Part shown: positions 1 through 9,070 of the stretch, piece after piece | Position numbering within the stretch: position 1 is the stretch's first letter | Layout: each line of letters opens with the position of its first letter | Source of the DNA: Leptolyngbya sp. PCC 7375 | GTDB taxonomy: Bacteria > Cyanobacteriota > Cyanobacteriia > Phormidesmidales > Phormidesmidaceae | Direction of reading: 5' to 3' | Assembly: GCF_000316115.1 (NCBI RefSeq) | Contig: NZ_JH993793.1 | Location: 62,001 to 126,000 of the forward strand | DNA: 64,000 nt | The notes under the pieces: generated by a model | The model's input: the letters and a program-made list of their open reading frames with translations, nothing else | Told to the model about the DNA's origin: nothing | The model's database searches: none | Position numbers and translations under genes: made by a program

Positions 1-388
1 TGAATGCGGTCACACTGCCAAACCGTTCATCAATAGCAAAGAAGAAGTAATCCCCACCGTCGAGCATGGTTTGTAGCACCGTTTTGGCAACGGGATTATT
101 CGGGTTGACCAGCACATGGTATCGCTGAAAGTTGTAGAACTCGAACGCAAAGTGAATCGCCTCATAGGAGCTACCCCCATAGAGGCTGTGCCCTAAATTG
201 AAACCACCATCCGTTATCTCAGCTGGGATATGTTCTCCAGGTCGTAATGCGAGAAATCCACACTGACGGCTATCGACCTCAACCAGACCTAGCGCACAAC
301 ACGGCGCATCGGCCTTCAGCAGCGCTTGCATGAATAAACGATTGACCGTCAATGGCGGCAGGGCTGGTGGGGTAGCACCCATAGACAT
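1..388 (-). CDS. Hypothetical protein, C-terminus outside window
   Basis: This minus-strand open frame begins with ATG at 388 and runs off the left edge of the window without a stop; 129 residues are visible. A second ATG two codons later (382) could also be the start. An in-frame stop lies upstream at 452-454, so the N-terminus is inside the window. I see no family motif. The visible part is hydrophilic and rich in aromatic residues (FEFYNFQRYHVLVNP near residue 90). It starts 49 bases after the stop of the recombinase gene on the same strand, so the two may be cotranscribed. Coding is supported by the long clean frame and by the same-strand arrangement. Function unknown. Confidence 0.6.
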   Translation of the reverse strand, partial: MSMGATPPALPPLTVNRLFMQALLKADAPCCALGLVEVDSRQCGFLALRPGEHIPAEITDGGFNLGHSLYGGSSYEAIHFAFEFYNFQRYHVLVNPNNPVAKTVLQTMLDGGDYFFFAIDERFGSVTAF

Positions 389-437
389 GACTTGCGATTC
401 CCGTAAATGCTCATGAGCATCCTGGCAGACGGTGTCT

Positions 438-1490
438 CTAAGGGCAACCCTCTAGATCGGGTGACGTTGCCTTTCCACCAAAGAGCCCTGATTGGGATGT
501 CTGAATGGTGTCATAGAAGCTGTCATGGGCTTTGTGCTCCAGTGCTCGTCGGGTGTAGCGCTCAAACACACTCATCGACTTGATCCGCATCAGTTTTCTA
601 ACAAATTCAGGATTCATGCCCTCTAAAATCAACTGGGTGCCAAACGTATGTCTGAGCCGATGGGGATGAATGTTCTCCTCCAATTCAGCCAGCTTTGCTA
701 AATCCTTAATACAGTCATAGATCCCTTTGTAGCCTAATCGTTGACCCCGGTTACGATTGGACAGACTGATAAAGAGAGGTGCATCCGCATGGGTGGCCAA
801 GCCCTGCTGCAGACACCAGCCCAAATAGCTATCCAGTGCCTCACATGCGGTTGATGAAAGGGGCACAATGCCGTCACTCCCCCACTTGGCATCAACGATT
901 GAGATCGCATGTGAGGCATAATCGCCGATTGTCCGTGAGGCAATTTCATTGGCCCGTAACCCATGCTTGAGGACTTCAAAAATGGCGCGATCTCGACAGT
1001 AACGCTCTCCTCGATACGGCAACATCGCTTCCAGTTGCTGCACAACCGAAACCTCTAAGTCTTTAACTTCCGCAGGCGGTTCTGTGACCTTCTCTAAGGC
1101 CAAGGTTGGGTTGTATTGAATATAGCGCTTACGGGCGAGCCACTTAAAAAAGCTCTGAATCGCGGCTAATGCTTGATTAATACTGGCTGGGGCGAGCGGT
1201 TTACCCTCACCATTCGCTTTATGGAGCGTTTTCAGATACGTCTTATATCGAGTAACATCCCCATCGGAGACATCCACCCATGTCGTATCAGTCTGGCTTA
1301 ACCAGGCTTGGAACTGTCTTAAATGCCGGGTGTAGGCTTGCTTGGTTCGAGGCCGCAGTTCGCGATCAGCTAAAAACTCATCAATCCAATCCGGCTGGGC
1401 AGTAACCGCCTGGCTAGGCGATGTTGATTTCATAACAGGCTGGCCGTTGTGAAATTCCAGAAATGTCGGTTTGGGATCGGGTTTTGCCAT
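438..1490 (-). CDS. Tyrosine site-specific recombinase (integrase, XerC/D-like)
   Basis: A 350-residue tyrosine recombinase that would cut and rejoin DNA at specific sites, for example to resolve plasmid multimers or integrate an element. Residues about 33-120 form the SAM-like core-binding domain. The catalytic domain follows, with Arg179 (LKHGLRANEI), Lys202 in the expected beta-hairpin position, the H-x-x-R pair His277/Arg280 (HPHRLRHTFG) and the nucleophile Tyr312 (FERYTRR). The position normally held by the second His in LGH appears to be replaced (LMR), which is unusual but tolerated in some members. Length is normal for the family. No attachment site could be recognised near it. The next gene downstream starts 49 bases beyond the stop. 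Recombinase assignment is secure; whether it acts as a resolvase or an integrase is not visible. Confidence 0.9.
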   Translation of the reverse strand: MAKPDPKPTFLEFHNGQPVMKSTSPSQAVTAQPDWIDEFLADRELRPRTKQAYTRHLRQFQAWLSQTDTTWVDVSDGDVTRYKTYLKTLHKANGEGKPLAPASINQALAAIQSFFKWLARKRYIQYNPTLALEKVTEPPAEVKDLEVSVVQQLEAMLPYRGERYCRDRAIFEVLKHGLRANEIASRTIGDYASHAISIVDAKWGSDGIVPLSSTACEALDSYLGWCLQQGLATHADAPLFISLSNRNRGQRLGYKGIYDCIKDLAKLAELEENIHPHRLRHTFGTQLILEGMNPEFVRKLMRIKSMSVFERYTRRALEHKAHDSFYDTIQTSQSGLFGGKATSPDLEGCP

Positions 1491-1556
1491 CGCGTCATCA
1501 ACTCATCTAACTGGGGTGTAACATCCAATCAATCCAAAACCACAAACGGTTAGACC

Positions 1557-2207
1557 TTAAACAATCCAAAGGTGCTCAGTCTCATAAAATCCCCCGCGCT
1601 GTTCCAATGTAAAGTCACCCAAGAGTGCCGCAATCCATACCTCCACCATTGGCATCTTTACTTGCTGCTGTAGATCGATTAATCGCTGAGGCTTACCGAT
1701 TCGTTTGATTGATAACCGCTCGATCCAAACCGATACATTTTCGGAGTGCGCCACAGCCAGTGCCTGCTCTTTAGCGGATTCCTCCGCTAACGTCTCCACG
1801 AATGCCAGTACGGAGGCTTTATCCACGTCCCCTGCCACAGACTCATCATCGGCCACTGGCTCAAACGGATCGCGTTGGGTATAGCCTGAATGCTGCACCA
1901 GGTCTGAAAAGTCTAATTCTTGAGTCTGTCGGGTAATGCCCTTAAGCCAGTCACCATCTAACACAGGACCCTCTGTATTGTGGGCATCTTGCCAGTCGTC
2001 CCAGAGGATTTCAGATTTGGCCTCACAAATATCAGCCAGTTGAGCCAAGACTTCTCCACCGAGTCGAAGCTGATCGCGCCACGGCAGCTCGGTCATGACT
2101 CCCTCAAACTGCTGCCAAAGCTCCAAAATGTTGGCGTCTTCTGGCACATCTGCCGCATCCTCAAAGGCATCCCCCAAATCCAATTGCAGCTGGCGAACAC
2201 TAACCAT
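1557..2207 (-). CDS. Hypothetical acidic protein
   Basis: A 216-residue protein with no motif that I recognise; it is strongly acidic in the first 150 residues and ends in a more hydrophobic segment. I chose the ATG at 2207 because a strong ribosome binding site (GGAGGGG) lies 5-8 bases ahead and because this ATG overlaps the stop of the upstream gene in ATGGTTAG, a typical coupled arrangement. An upstream TTG at 2228 would add seven residues but has no such site. It forms a two-gene unit with the cysteine-containing protein at 2200-2745 and precedes the recombinase on the same strand by about 65 bases. Function unknown. Confidence 0.65.
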   Translation of the reverse strand: MVSVRQLQLDLGDAFEDAADVPEDANILELWQQFEGVMTELPWRDQLRLGGEVLAQLADICEAKSEILWDDWQDAHNTEGPVLDGDWLKGITRQTQELDFSDLVQHSGYTQRDPFEPVADDESVAGDVDKASVLAFVETLAEESAKEQALAVAHSENVSVWIERLSIKRIGKPQRLIDLQQQVKMPMVEVWIAALLGDFTLEQRGGFYETEHLWIV

Positions 2208-2745
2208 CGGCCCCTCCAGGATGCTCAAAGCATCCCTTCAAGGGGCAGTCAGGAATCGGGCACTCAATCGGCTCTAACCGGATTTCATTGAAAAAGTGGG
2301 TGATCCCATACCGTTCCGTCAGATAGGGCAGCATCTTTTGCGAGACATAACGCTCTAATTGCCGCCGCCGATACCCGGCACAGTGGATCGGCTTCACTTC
2401 CAAGACCTTCTGACCATCCTGAATGACCGTTGCGCCGATGGCATGGACCGGAGCATCCTTACGCTTTTCCCGCCAGATATACAGGTTGGCATAGGGCATC
2501 GAGACCTCTGATACATCCAGGGAAATCGTCTCTACCCCATCGTCAGCCTTGGTAGCTATGACCTGCTGTTGGTAGATAGCTCGCCGCTGTTCATTCGAGT
2601 CCCGTCGATTCCGGTAGTGAGATCGCTTGCGGTGACAGCGTTTTTCATCCCAGCAGCCATCGCCATCAGGCCCATGCTGCTGCCGGGCCTGAGCTGCGCT
2701 TAATGACACGCAAGCGACGCATTTTGGGTCAATTCGCCGTGGCAT
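2200..2745 (-). CDS. Hypothetical basic protein with N-terminal Cys cluster
   Basis: A 181-residue protein of unknown function. The first 40 residues carry C-x2-C (Cys9, Cys12) followed by Cys31 and Cys37 next to a run of Arg/Lys/His, which could be a small zinc site that binds nucleic acid. Near residues 160-172 there is a second Cys group (CPIPDCPLKGC). The middle has a predicted alpha/beta pattern. It is translationally coupled to the gene downstream (8-base overlap). The zinc-binding idea is inference from cysteine spacing alone. Confidence 0.65.
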   Translation of the reverse strand: MPRRIDPKCVACVSLSAAQARQQHGPDGDGCWDEKRCHRKRSHYRNRRDSNEQRRAIYQQQVIATKADDGVETISLDVSEVSMPYANLYIWREKRKDAPVHAIGATVIQDGQKVLEVKPIHCAGYRRRQLERYVSQKMLPYLTERYGITHFFNEIRLEPIECPIPDCPLKGCFEHPGGADG

Positions 2746-2912
2746 CGGTTCTTAGAAATCGAGTGATCGCTGAAATGCCTGAAATTCAAGGTCTATGGTA
2801 GCGCACTTTGGCGACTTCATTTTTCGCGTAATTTTTAGTGTAAGTAAAATAAGTTAAATTATCGGAAATAGACTTCTACAGTGCTGGAATTCTGACGAAG
2901 ATTGGGGGATTT

Positions 2913-3182
2913 GGCCTAATGCTAGGGAACGTGTCACCTACCGCCATCTGGTATTCAAAGTTCCATATTCCCTGTCGATTGAGGAACTTTAGCCTTTTTA
3001 AGGCTAGTTCAGGGCATCAACTTGGACAATTTCATATCTAAAATTACGAAAAAGTACCGTTTCATACTGTTCTCGGAACTTATGCAAGATTTCGATACAA
3101 AGCAAGGTGATTGCTGAAACGATTATACAGCAATAGCTTCAGACTAGATGGCGGTTCATGACAGCGTCTCTAGCATTAGGCC
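2913..3182. repeat. MITE-like unit with 39-bp imperfect terminal inverted repeats
   Basis: The 39 bases at 2913-2951 match the reverse complement of 3144-3182 at 31 of 39 positions without gaps; the outermost 13 bases (GGCCTAATGCTAG) are identical. The enclosed 192 bases have no reading frame of note. This is the form of a non-autonomous element, but no transposase end that matches it occurs in the window and only a TTT is shared by both flanks, so a target duplication is not proved. Confidence 0.5.
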
Positions 3183-3196
3183 TTTGTCGAGACATG

Positions 3197-3360
3197 GAGA
3201 AATTTTGGGCTCTAAGGAATCTTGACACTCTATGCCTAACGAGTTTTCAATGCTTTCAAGCTTTTCTTCTGTATAAATCTCATCAAAGCTGAGCATAAAT
3301 ACTCAAGCCCAAAAGCCTTTCAGGGAGAGGCTTTTGGGCTTAAAGGCCAAAATTTCTCGA
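3197..3360. repeat. Nested hairpins
   Basis: A perfect 14-bp hairpin (3305-3318 with 3328-3341, AAGCCCAAAAGCCT) sits just inside a longer imperfect stem formed by 3197-3215 and about 3340-3360 (core GAGAAATTTTGG). The inner stem followed by TAAAGG is not a good terminator on the plus strand; on either strand no long U tract follows. It could be an end structure of an old insertion or a folded RNA. Confidence 0.4.
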
Positions 3361-3652
3361 ACTCTATACACAGGCCATAATCAACAATTCAATCCCTCAC
3401 ACAGTAAGGGGTTACGCTAGTACACCTCTTTGCCTAGAAATGGACTGCTTCTGCCAAAAAGTGAGTAGTACAAAGCTATTTTTCCAGCCTCAAAAATGGC
3501 TTTATCCCTCATGCTCTCGTTGACTAGTTGCCCGCCCCCGCAACTAGTCCTACGGAAACCCTTGATTCATAACCGTAGGTTTCTGCACGTTCACTCACGC
3601 TAGTCCACTGTGGAAGTTTGATGAGGAATTGGGTAATCAAGAATGGTATTTA

Positions 3653-4622
3653 ACGTCAGTACGGGTTAAGCCGCAGGCGGCAACGCCCACTCAAGATTGA
3701 GTGCTGGTTTCTTCGGTTGGTGACAGTAGGCAATCAACCCACACACGAGATTGACCATAAAGTTGACCGGACTGCGATGCCTGGAATGCTCGATCTGGGA
3801 AATGTTCTTCAACTGATCGATGATGGTCTCCACAATCGACCGTTTACGGGCTAAGAGTTTATCGGTCAGCTTCATCAGTTGATTTTTCATGTTGCGCCGA
3901 GGCTTGGCGAAAAACTCAATGCCCCAGTCCTTTAAGAGTTTCAGCGCTAGCTGTTTACCAACATACCCTCGGTCGGCAAAGACTTTACCAAAAAGCCCTT
4001 CAAGTAAGTCAGGAACTGGTTTACGGTCATCGGTATTCCCAGGGGTCAGGGTGAAGTTGAGCAACTCACCATATTCACTGACCACCAGATGCAACTTGAA
4101 ACCATAGAACCAATCCACCGAGGTCTTTCCCCGAGCGGCCATCGTGTCAAACACACGATGTTGGGAAATACGTCGGTTGTGGCAGACTTTGAGGCTGGTC
4201 GCATCAATAAAGCTAATCCCACTACACTCTCCAAAACAGTGTTTGAGATAGACACACAAGGGCATTAAGGTGCTGGGTATCCAGTCAATAAACCGCTGAT
4301 AGCTGGGCAGACCTGGAAAAGCCCGACGCCAGTAGCCACAGACATGCTTCTGGTAAAAATGCTTGAAGTTCCGATATGACCGCTGATGGAAGCTCACCAA
4401 AATCGTCATGATTTCACTCAAGCTCATCGACCGTCGACGATGACGATGACGCAATCCGTTCCCGATAAGCGTCGCTTGCCACTGAGGCTCAAAGATTTGA
4501 CAGAAGTCATCAATCTGGCAAAACAGCTCTTCTAAACTAGACATAGGAGGGGCTAGCTGAATGGTTTATTTTTCGTATGTTCAGCTTACTCAACCCCTCC
4601 GTTTCTTATCCCGTACTGACGT
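3653..4622 (-). mobile_element. IS982-type insertion sequence, complete
   Basis: A 970-bp element bounded by inverted repeats starting ACGTCAGTACGGG (3653-3665) and ending in its reverse complement (4610-4622). Both ends are flanked by the direct repeat TATTTA (3647-3652 and 4623-4628), the 6-bp target duplication left by insertion. One transposase gene fills most of it. Intact ends and duplication suggest a fairly recent and possibly active copy. Confidence 0.9.
3666..4544 (-). CDS. IS982-family transposase
   Basis: A 292-residue DDE transposase that catalyses movement of the surrounding element. The protein shows a short N-terminal region, then the catalytic core: Asp in [14 protein letters not shown], the second Asp in [11 protein letters not shown] and the Glu-containing helix [12 protein letters not shown]. 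The length is the usual one for IS982. The start is ATG at 4544, and the stop lies one base from the left inverted repeat. The frame is uninterrupted, so it is likely functional. It is transcribed away from the YhcG/ParAB block, on the minus strand like its neighbours. Confidence 0.9.
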   Translation of the reverse strand: MSSLEELFCQIDDFCQIFEPQWQATLIGNGLRHRHRRRSMSLSEIMTILVSFHQRSYRNFKHFYQKHVCGYWRRAFPGLPSYQRFIDWIPSTLMPLCVYLKHCFGECSGISFIDATSLKVCHNRRISQHRVFDTMAARGKTSVDWFYGFKLHLVVSEYGELLNFTLTPGNTDDRKPVPDLLEGLFGKVFADRGYVGKQLALKLLKDWGIEFFAKPRRNMKNQLMKLTDKLLARKRSIVETIIDQLKNISQIEHSRHRSPVNFMVNLVCGLIAYCHQPKKPALNLEWALPPAA

Positions 4623-4725
4623 TATTTATTTCCCAAATCGCTAAAACGAAGGTCACAATTCACAATACTTGGTACGGCCTTGAAATACTCTTATAGCCCA
4701 GTTTGACCAACATCCAGGCTATCGC

Positions 4726-5172
4726 TCACGAATTATCTGATAAAGCGCTAGCATTCACTTCAGATGGTTTCTCTAACAGTTTTTCAAAACAAGCTGGACA
4801 TATATCAGCAGTCAAAACGTTTTCCTCATCGGTCAGCCAAGAGCTACTCAGTTTTGCAAACCTGGTATCACAATCTTGATTACAAGAATCGCAAACAACA
4901 CCAGTAATGAGCTGTGTTGTCTTTCGCAGCGCCTTTAAGGGATTATCGCTTGGGTTCTGCTCCAAATGCTTCTTGTATGCAATACGTCGGGGGACCTCTG
5001 TATTAAGCTTAGGAATGAGACCATTGACACAATTGGGACAATAATCACTCCTGACGCTAGTATCAAGCTTCTCCAGTCTTTCATGAGTTTTATCCAACGT
5101 CCACCAGCCTGTGAACTGGAAGTGCCTTGGAGAGATTTGATTGCAGTGATCACAGATTATTTGAGTAGACAT
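4726..5172 (-). CDS. Hypothetical protein with two zinc-ribbon-like Cys pairs
   Basis: A 148-residue protein with two similar halves. Each half holds two C-x2-C pairs: CDHC near residue 7 and CPNC near residue 45, then CDSC near residue 94 and CPAC near residue 127. This spacing is that of two treble-clef or ribbon zinc sites in tandem, so a nucleic-acid or protein-binding role is plausible. The start is ATG at 5172. It stands alone between the IS982 element and the nuclease-like gene. No family name recognised. Confidence 0.65.
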   Translation of the reverse strand: MSTQIICDHCNQISPRHFQFTGWWTLDKTHERLEKLDTSVRSDYCPNCVNGLIPKLNTEVPRRIAYKKHLEQNPSDNPLKALRKTTQLITGVVCDSCNQDCDTRFAKLSSSWLTDEENVLTADICPACFEKLLEKPSEVNASALSDNS

Positions 5173-5324
5173 TTGCCTTAACCCTAATCAGGACACGCCA
5201 TATCTGGCTGTAAATCTAAAAAGAAAGGTTAACAAATTATAGTGCAAGAGTTCTTTGATAGCCTTTCAGGAATTGTCCAATGCTGGTAAAACTAACACAA
5301 ACACTGATGCCTTTTATAAAACTG

Positions 5325-6398
5325 CTACGTATCATCTGAAGACAAATGTGTTTCTTCGGGAGTTTGTGATGTTATCTCTTTAATAACGGTATCGATTTCC
5401 ATCTCAAGTTGCTCAATAGTTGGCAAGCTCTGTCTAAGTTTCTCAGGTAGGCGGTGTGTGGCCACAGCAATAGGCGTACTGACATTGCGTATAGCATATT
5501 CTGCTGTTGTCTTTTTGCTGGAACGACACAACACAAGCCCGATAGTGGGGTTATCGTCGGCATGGCGAAGCATGTCATCAACTGCCGAGACGTAGAAGTT
5601 CATCTTCCCAAAGTATTCCGGCCTAAATTCAGTCACCTTGAGATCGATTACAACATAGCAGCGTAGCTGGACATGATAGAACAGCAAATCGATGTAGTAG
5701 TCGTCACCGTCAACTTCGATATGATATTGACTGCCCATAAAGGCAAACCCCACTCCCAGCTCCAGGAGGAATTCGCGAATATGGTCAACCAGTGCTTTCT
5801 CAAGTTCTCGCTCCTGGGCGTCTTCTCCTAGCGATAAAAAATCAAAGTTATAGGGGTCTTTGATTAACTGCCTCGCTAAATCCGACTGGGCTTGAGGTAA
5901 CGTTTGCTCAAAGTTCGTTACTGCTCCTCCCTGACGTTGATAAAGATCGCTCTCTATCTGAATCGCCAGAATATCCCGACTCCAATTATTTGTAAGAGAT
6001 TTCTGAGCGTACCAGAGTCGCTGATCATAGTCCTTTACCTTATCTAGCAATATCTGGTTATGTCGCCATGGAATTAGTGCAGCGACACGCTGCACAATTT
6101 CTCGTTCAGGGTACGCCTGGGCAAACTTACGCATATATTTAAGGTTGCGCGACGAAAACCCTTTCATATCAGGAAAGTCTCGCTTCAGGTCTTTGGACAG
6201 GCGATCAATGACTTTACTGCCCCAGCCTTCAGTAGCTTGACGTTCCAGAATATTGCGCCCCAGATCCCAATACAGGAGAATAACTTCTCCATTAACAGCC
6301 AGCGCTGCCCTAATTTGCGAACGGCGTATTCGATCCTTAGTCTCCGTCAAGAATTGTTCGTAATCACCAGGGGGAGTTAAGGATTGCTTATCAGGCAT
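5325..6398 (-). CDS. YhcG/DUF1016-type PDDEXK nuclease-like protein
   Basis: A protein of about 357 residues of the YhcG (DUF1016) family, whose members have an N-terminal helical DNA-binding domain and a C-terminal PDDEXK nuclease fold; they occur on mobile elements, often near restriction genes. The N-terminal hallmark (YWDLGRNILERQ, then GFSSRNLKYMRKFAQAYP) is clear. The C-terminal fold shows the Asp in DDYYIDLLFYH and the lysine in VVIDLKVTEF, so the catalytic D...(D/E)xK pattern looks intact. I prefer ATG at 6398 because it places the family's usual N-terminus (YEQFLTETKDRIR) about 12 residues in; ATG at 6431 is also open. Neither has a clear ribosome site. Family assignment is secure, substrate unknown. 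Confidence 0.85.
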   Translation of the reverse strand: MPDKQSLTPPGDYEQFLTETKDRIRRSQIRAALAVNGEVILLYWDLGRNILERQATEGWGSKVIDRLSKDLKRDFPDMKGFSSRNLKYMRKFAQAYPEREIVQRVAALIPWRHNQILLDKVKDYDQRLWYAQKSLTNNWSRDILAIQIESDLYQRQGGAVTNFEQTLPQAQSDLARQLIKDPYNFDFLSLGEDAQERELEKALVDHIREFLLELGVGFAFMGSQYHIEVDGDDYYIDLLFYHVQLRCYVVIDLKVTEFRPEYFGKMNFYVSAVDDMLRHADDNPTIGLVLCRSSKKTTAEYAIRNVSTPIAVATHRLPEKLRQSLPTIEQLEMEIDTVIKEITSQTPEETHLSSDDT

Positions 6399-6477
6399 AA
6401 GGGGGCAAAAAGAAGTTATACGTGCAACCATTGCAGCAATAGTTTACACGGCATCAAAGAGCAAACTACTTTGTCCA

Positions 6478-7623
6478 CTAATTATTTTCAGGGAGTCTCG
6501 CAGATACTTGATCAGCAAGTAAGTCCACCAGATTTTTTAATTCTGCAAGTTCATCAGGATTTAAATCATCTAGCAGGTTGGGAAGTCGCTGAAGATTATT
6601 GGTGATAGTGGCAATCGCCTTCTTCGATTCACTCACTGCACTTTGCGATTTATCAGTAAGCGCAGTCTTTACATGCTTCCGTACCTGAGCAACAGACAAC
6701 TTATTGTCCAGAACTTCCTTCAAAAGTTTCGCTCGCCTCTTTCGAGCCGTAGCATTGGTAACGTCGAGTTTAGACGCAGTTATTCGATTCAATGCGAGTG
6801 CATGAAGTCCACCGAGCCCCTGTTCTCGAATCGATTGCTTAAGATCATCTTGAATACTAAGCATAGGAAATATATTGGCATTCACAGATGATGGATTAAG
6901 CTGGAGTCCAAGCAAAGTTGAAAAGATAGCATGTTCCGTCTCCGATAGCTCTAAACCTTCCAGGACAGCTTTTTGTTCATCAGGAGGTGCGATCACAATT
7001 GCTGTCACCTGAGAAACCATCTTTTTCCGTTCCAATCTTTTGACAGCAGTATTAAGTGTTTTTTGTATAGTTGCTGGTTCAAACTCGTGCACTCTTTGAA
7101 TCTCCTGAATCACCGCCTCAGCGATATCTAAAGCATTCAGTTCTTCGCGGTGAAGGTTAGCAAGCAGGACTCGACGATGAAGCTCTTCAGGCTCAGGAAT
7201 AATAACTGATTGAATCGTCTCCCAATCATTGCGCTGAGCACCTCGCCAACGACGCTCGCCATCAAAGATAAAGAAACCACCCTCTGGTCGTGCGATCAGA
7301 ATAATTGGTTCTTGCTGCCCCTCTAACTTAAGAGAGAGGGCCATCCCAGCGATGCTTTCTTCAGAAAAAGTTTGTCGAGGCTGGTCAGGGTTCCGTTCAA
7401 TTTGATCAAGCGGTACGTCTACGACACCTCCTTGAGAAAGCTGCTGACGTAATTCTGTAAGCTGGGCTTCTGTATCCTCCTTACCTTGCTCGCGTAGCGT
7501 TTCAATTTCCTGTTTGAGACGCTCAACCTCTGACTCAAGCTGATGAACTTCCTCATGAGTCTGCTTTGCCTTAGTTGCACCAGAAAATGATTTACTGACT
7601 TGCCCCAGTCCCGCTTTAGGCAT
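6478..7623 (-). CDS. parB: ParB-family partition protein (partition locus 1)
   Basis: A 381-residue centromere-binding protein that would load on a parS site and, with ParA, segregate the plasmid. Residues about 20-65 form a coiled coil rich in Glu/Lys, unusual ahead of ParB. Then comes the ParB/Sulfiredoxin domain with PDQPRQTF, the CTPase box FDGERRWRGAQ and ANLHREELNALD, followed by helix-turn-helix and C-terminal helices. ATG at 7623 overlaps the end of parA by 8 bases, so the two are translated together. It is a different lineage from the second ParB of the window at 19508-20455. Confidence 0.85.
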   Translation of the reverse strand: MPKAGLGQVSKSFSGATKAKQTHEEVHQLESEVERLKQEIETLREQGKEDTEAQLTELRQQLSQGGVVDVPLDQIERNPDQPRQTFSEESIAGMALSLKLEGQQEPIILIARPEGGFFIFDGERRWRGAQRNDWETIQSVIIPEPEELHRRVLLANLHREELNALDIAEAVIQEIQRVHEFEPATIQKTLNTAVKRLERKKMVSQVTAIVIAPPDEQKAVLEGLELSETEHAIFSTLLGLQLNPSSVNANIFPMLSIQDDLKQSIREQGLGGLHALALNRITASKLDVTNATARKRRAKLLKEVLDNKLSVAQVRKHVKTALTDKSQSAVSESKKAIATITNNLQRLPNLLDDLNPDELAELKNLVDLLADQVSARLPENN

Positions 7624-8416
7624 GTGTAACAGCTCCTACTACAGAAAAAATGGCGTCGGTGATGGGTTCAAAATCTTTACATGCTGCATGTCCTGGTCGC
7701 ACTGCATGGAGAGGCAACCCACGAGCACTGGCATTCTTAAATTCGCTCGAAAAGCGAATTGGAGGAAATAACGGGATCTCTAATTCTTCAAGTTGGGGAG
7801 TAAGTTCTTCAAGAATATTTCGATGAATGGCAATCCGCTGATCATATTGATTAGGGACAATGCCAAGTAATTCAGGCTCGGGCTTAAGTCGCAGTTGACG
7901 CACCGTGAAATAGAACCACTCAAGCAATTTTCCTGCGCCTGAAGTTGATTTTGGTTCTACCTGCAAAGGAACCAGAAGATGCGTTGATGCTGAGATTGCA
8001 ATCTGAGGCAAAGCACCCAAGGTGGCAGGGCAATCAAAAATAATAACGTCATGTTCTAACGGAAAGTCCTGGAGACGGTCTGCTAACAGATAGGCTCCGC
8101 GAGCATTCAGTACCAGCTCATTTTGAGACTGAACAAGATTGAGGTCGCCTCTTATAGCCTGTACATTTTTTACGCGATCAGACCACAGAGAGCTAAGAGG
8201 CCAGTTGCCATCAAAACCATCACGGAGGACAGCAGAGAGAGTCTGATTTTCTTCAGGATCATCAAGACCACAAAAGAGGCTTACCGAGCCTTGCGGATCA
8301 AGGTCAATGATGAGAACTGATAAGCCTTTGGCACCAAGAGTGTATGCAAGATGGGTCGCCATTGTGGTTTTACCACTTCCCCCAGCATTCGACAGTAAAG
8401 CCAGTCTAGTTTGCAT
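7616..8416 (-). CDS. parA: ParA-family partition ATPase (partition locus 1)
   Basis: A ParA/Soj-type ATPase of about 266 residues that binds the nucleoid and moves ParB-DNA complexes. The deviant Walker A motif (SNAGGSGKTT) lies at about residues 10-19, Walker A' is IIDLDPQGS and Walker B DVIIFDCPATL. I chose ATG at 8416 because the longer frame would start at a TTG (8434). No N-terminal helix-turn-helix is present, so it is of the small type (Ib-like). The gene is preceded at 31 bases by a perfect 40-bp palindrome that is a candidate operator or parS. Overlap with parB is 8 bases. Confidence 0.88.
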   Translation of the reverse strand: MQTRLALLSNAGGSGKTTMATHLAYTLGAKGLSVLIIDLDPQGSVSLFCGLDDPEENQTLSAVLRDGFDGNWPLSSLWSDRVKNVQAIRGDLNLVQSQNELVLNARGAYLLADRLQDFPLEHDVIIFDCPATLGALPQIAISASTHLLVPLQVEPKSTSGAGKLLEWFYFTVRQLRLKPEPELLGIVPNQYDQRIAIHRNILEELTPQLEELEIPLFPPIRFSSEFKNASARGLPLHAVRPGHAACKDFEPITDAIFSVVGAVTHA

Positions 8417-8446
8417 AATGATTGGCGAGTTCAACGCGGAAAGTTT

Positions 8447-8486
8447 AACACAGGATGTGGGATAACGTTATCCCACATCCTGTGTT
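8447..8486. promoter_or_regulatory. Perfect 40-bp palindrome upstream of parA (candidate parS/operator)
   Basis: The sequence is exactly self-complementary over 40 bases, centred between 8466 and 8467 on CG, with half-site AACACAGGATGTGGGATAAC. It ends 31 bases before the parA ATG, where plasmid partition loci carry the operator or centromere. No second copy was found by eye in the window. No U tract follows, so a terminator is unlikely. Confidence 0.75.
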
Positions 8487-8538
8487 TTTGATATTTTTCA
8501 AACTCAAACGCAAAGTCGTCAGAGGGATGGACATTAAA

Positions 8539-8751
8539 TTACGCCCAGTTCCATTGCCAGTCCTGATAATCCAATGAATAGCGATGCTCTTGAACATGAA
8601 CACTCACTGCTCCATCCACAGCAGTATGTATATCTCGAACAAGCCAGTTGTCAGAAACAGTTGCGGTGGTGTTACCACGCTGTAAGTTACGCTCAGCGTT
8701 AGCATCCTCCTGGGAGGCATACCAGGTGAGCTGAATCGAGAGGGTTGGCAT
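8539..8751 (-). CDS. Small hypothetical protein
   Basis: A 70-residue frame starting with ATG at 8751 and ending about 50 bases before the parA palindrome. The composition (several Trp, Gln and Asp; ends YQDWQWNWA) looks like a folded small protein and is not low complexity. No motif recognised. Same strand as the partition genes. Confidence 0.5.
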   Translation of the reverse strand: MPTLSIQLTWYASQEDANAERNLQRGNTTATVSDNWLVRDIHTAVDGAVSVHVQEHRYSLDYQDWQWNWA

Positions 8752-8820
8752 TGGTCTTTTCGATAATAGGATTTTATGAGCAGTCTGGTATGGCCACCAG
8801 ATAATTTAGTGGCCTTTAGT

Positions 8821-9036
8821 CTACATACGATTATTCGGGAGCACCCTAAAAGCCAGTGTCTTTTTACAGCCCTGGCAGGTGCATTGATGAGCCCGTTGGC
8901 ATGTCTGGCGGTTAATCAAATCGTTATTAACGGGCAACGTCCAGCGACCGCAAAACGTTAATAAATTACCTGAGCTATCAGTTGCGTTGTCATCTAATCC
9001 TGATTGCCTGGTTAGGTGAATAGTTCTCTCTACCAC
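8821..9036 (-). CDS. Possible small Cys-rich protein
   Basis: A 71-residue frame with a GTG start at 9036. It contains Cys29 and a later C-x7-C-x1-C-x2-C cluster (TCQRAHQCTCQGC), which could bind zinc. The evidence is weak: an overlapping plus-strand frame (8776-8961) is of similar length and no ribosome site is clear. Listed because it would fill an otherwise empty 320-base gap. Confidence 0.3.
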   Translation of the reverse strand: MVERTIHLTRQSGLDDNATDSSGNLLTFCGRWTLPVNNDLINRQTCQRAHQCTCQGCKKTLAFRVLPNNRM

Positions 9037-9070
9037 AGTACTTAACTCGTTTGGTTAAACCAGAATTTCG

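Larger units (their letters stand above)
2746..3652. other. Non-coding region rich in inverted repeats
   Basis: About 900 bases without a credible gene. It contains a MITE-like inverted-repeat unit (2913-3182), nested hairpins (3197-3360) and a perfect 10-bp hairpin (3522-3531 with 3540-3549, loop CCGCCCCC). It lies between the start of the cysteine-cluster gene and an IS982-type element, and looks like a landing zone of mobile-element remnants. Confidence 0.6.

Noticed and set aside
8776..8961. 61-residue plus-strand frame
   Set aside because: Opposite to all neighbours, no ribosome site, overlaps a slightly better minus-strand candidate.
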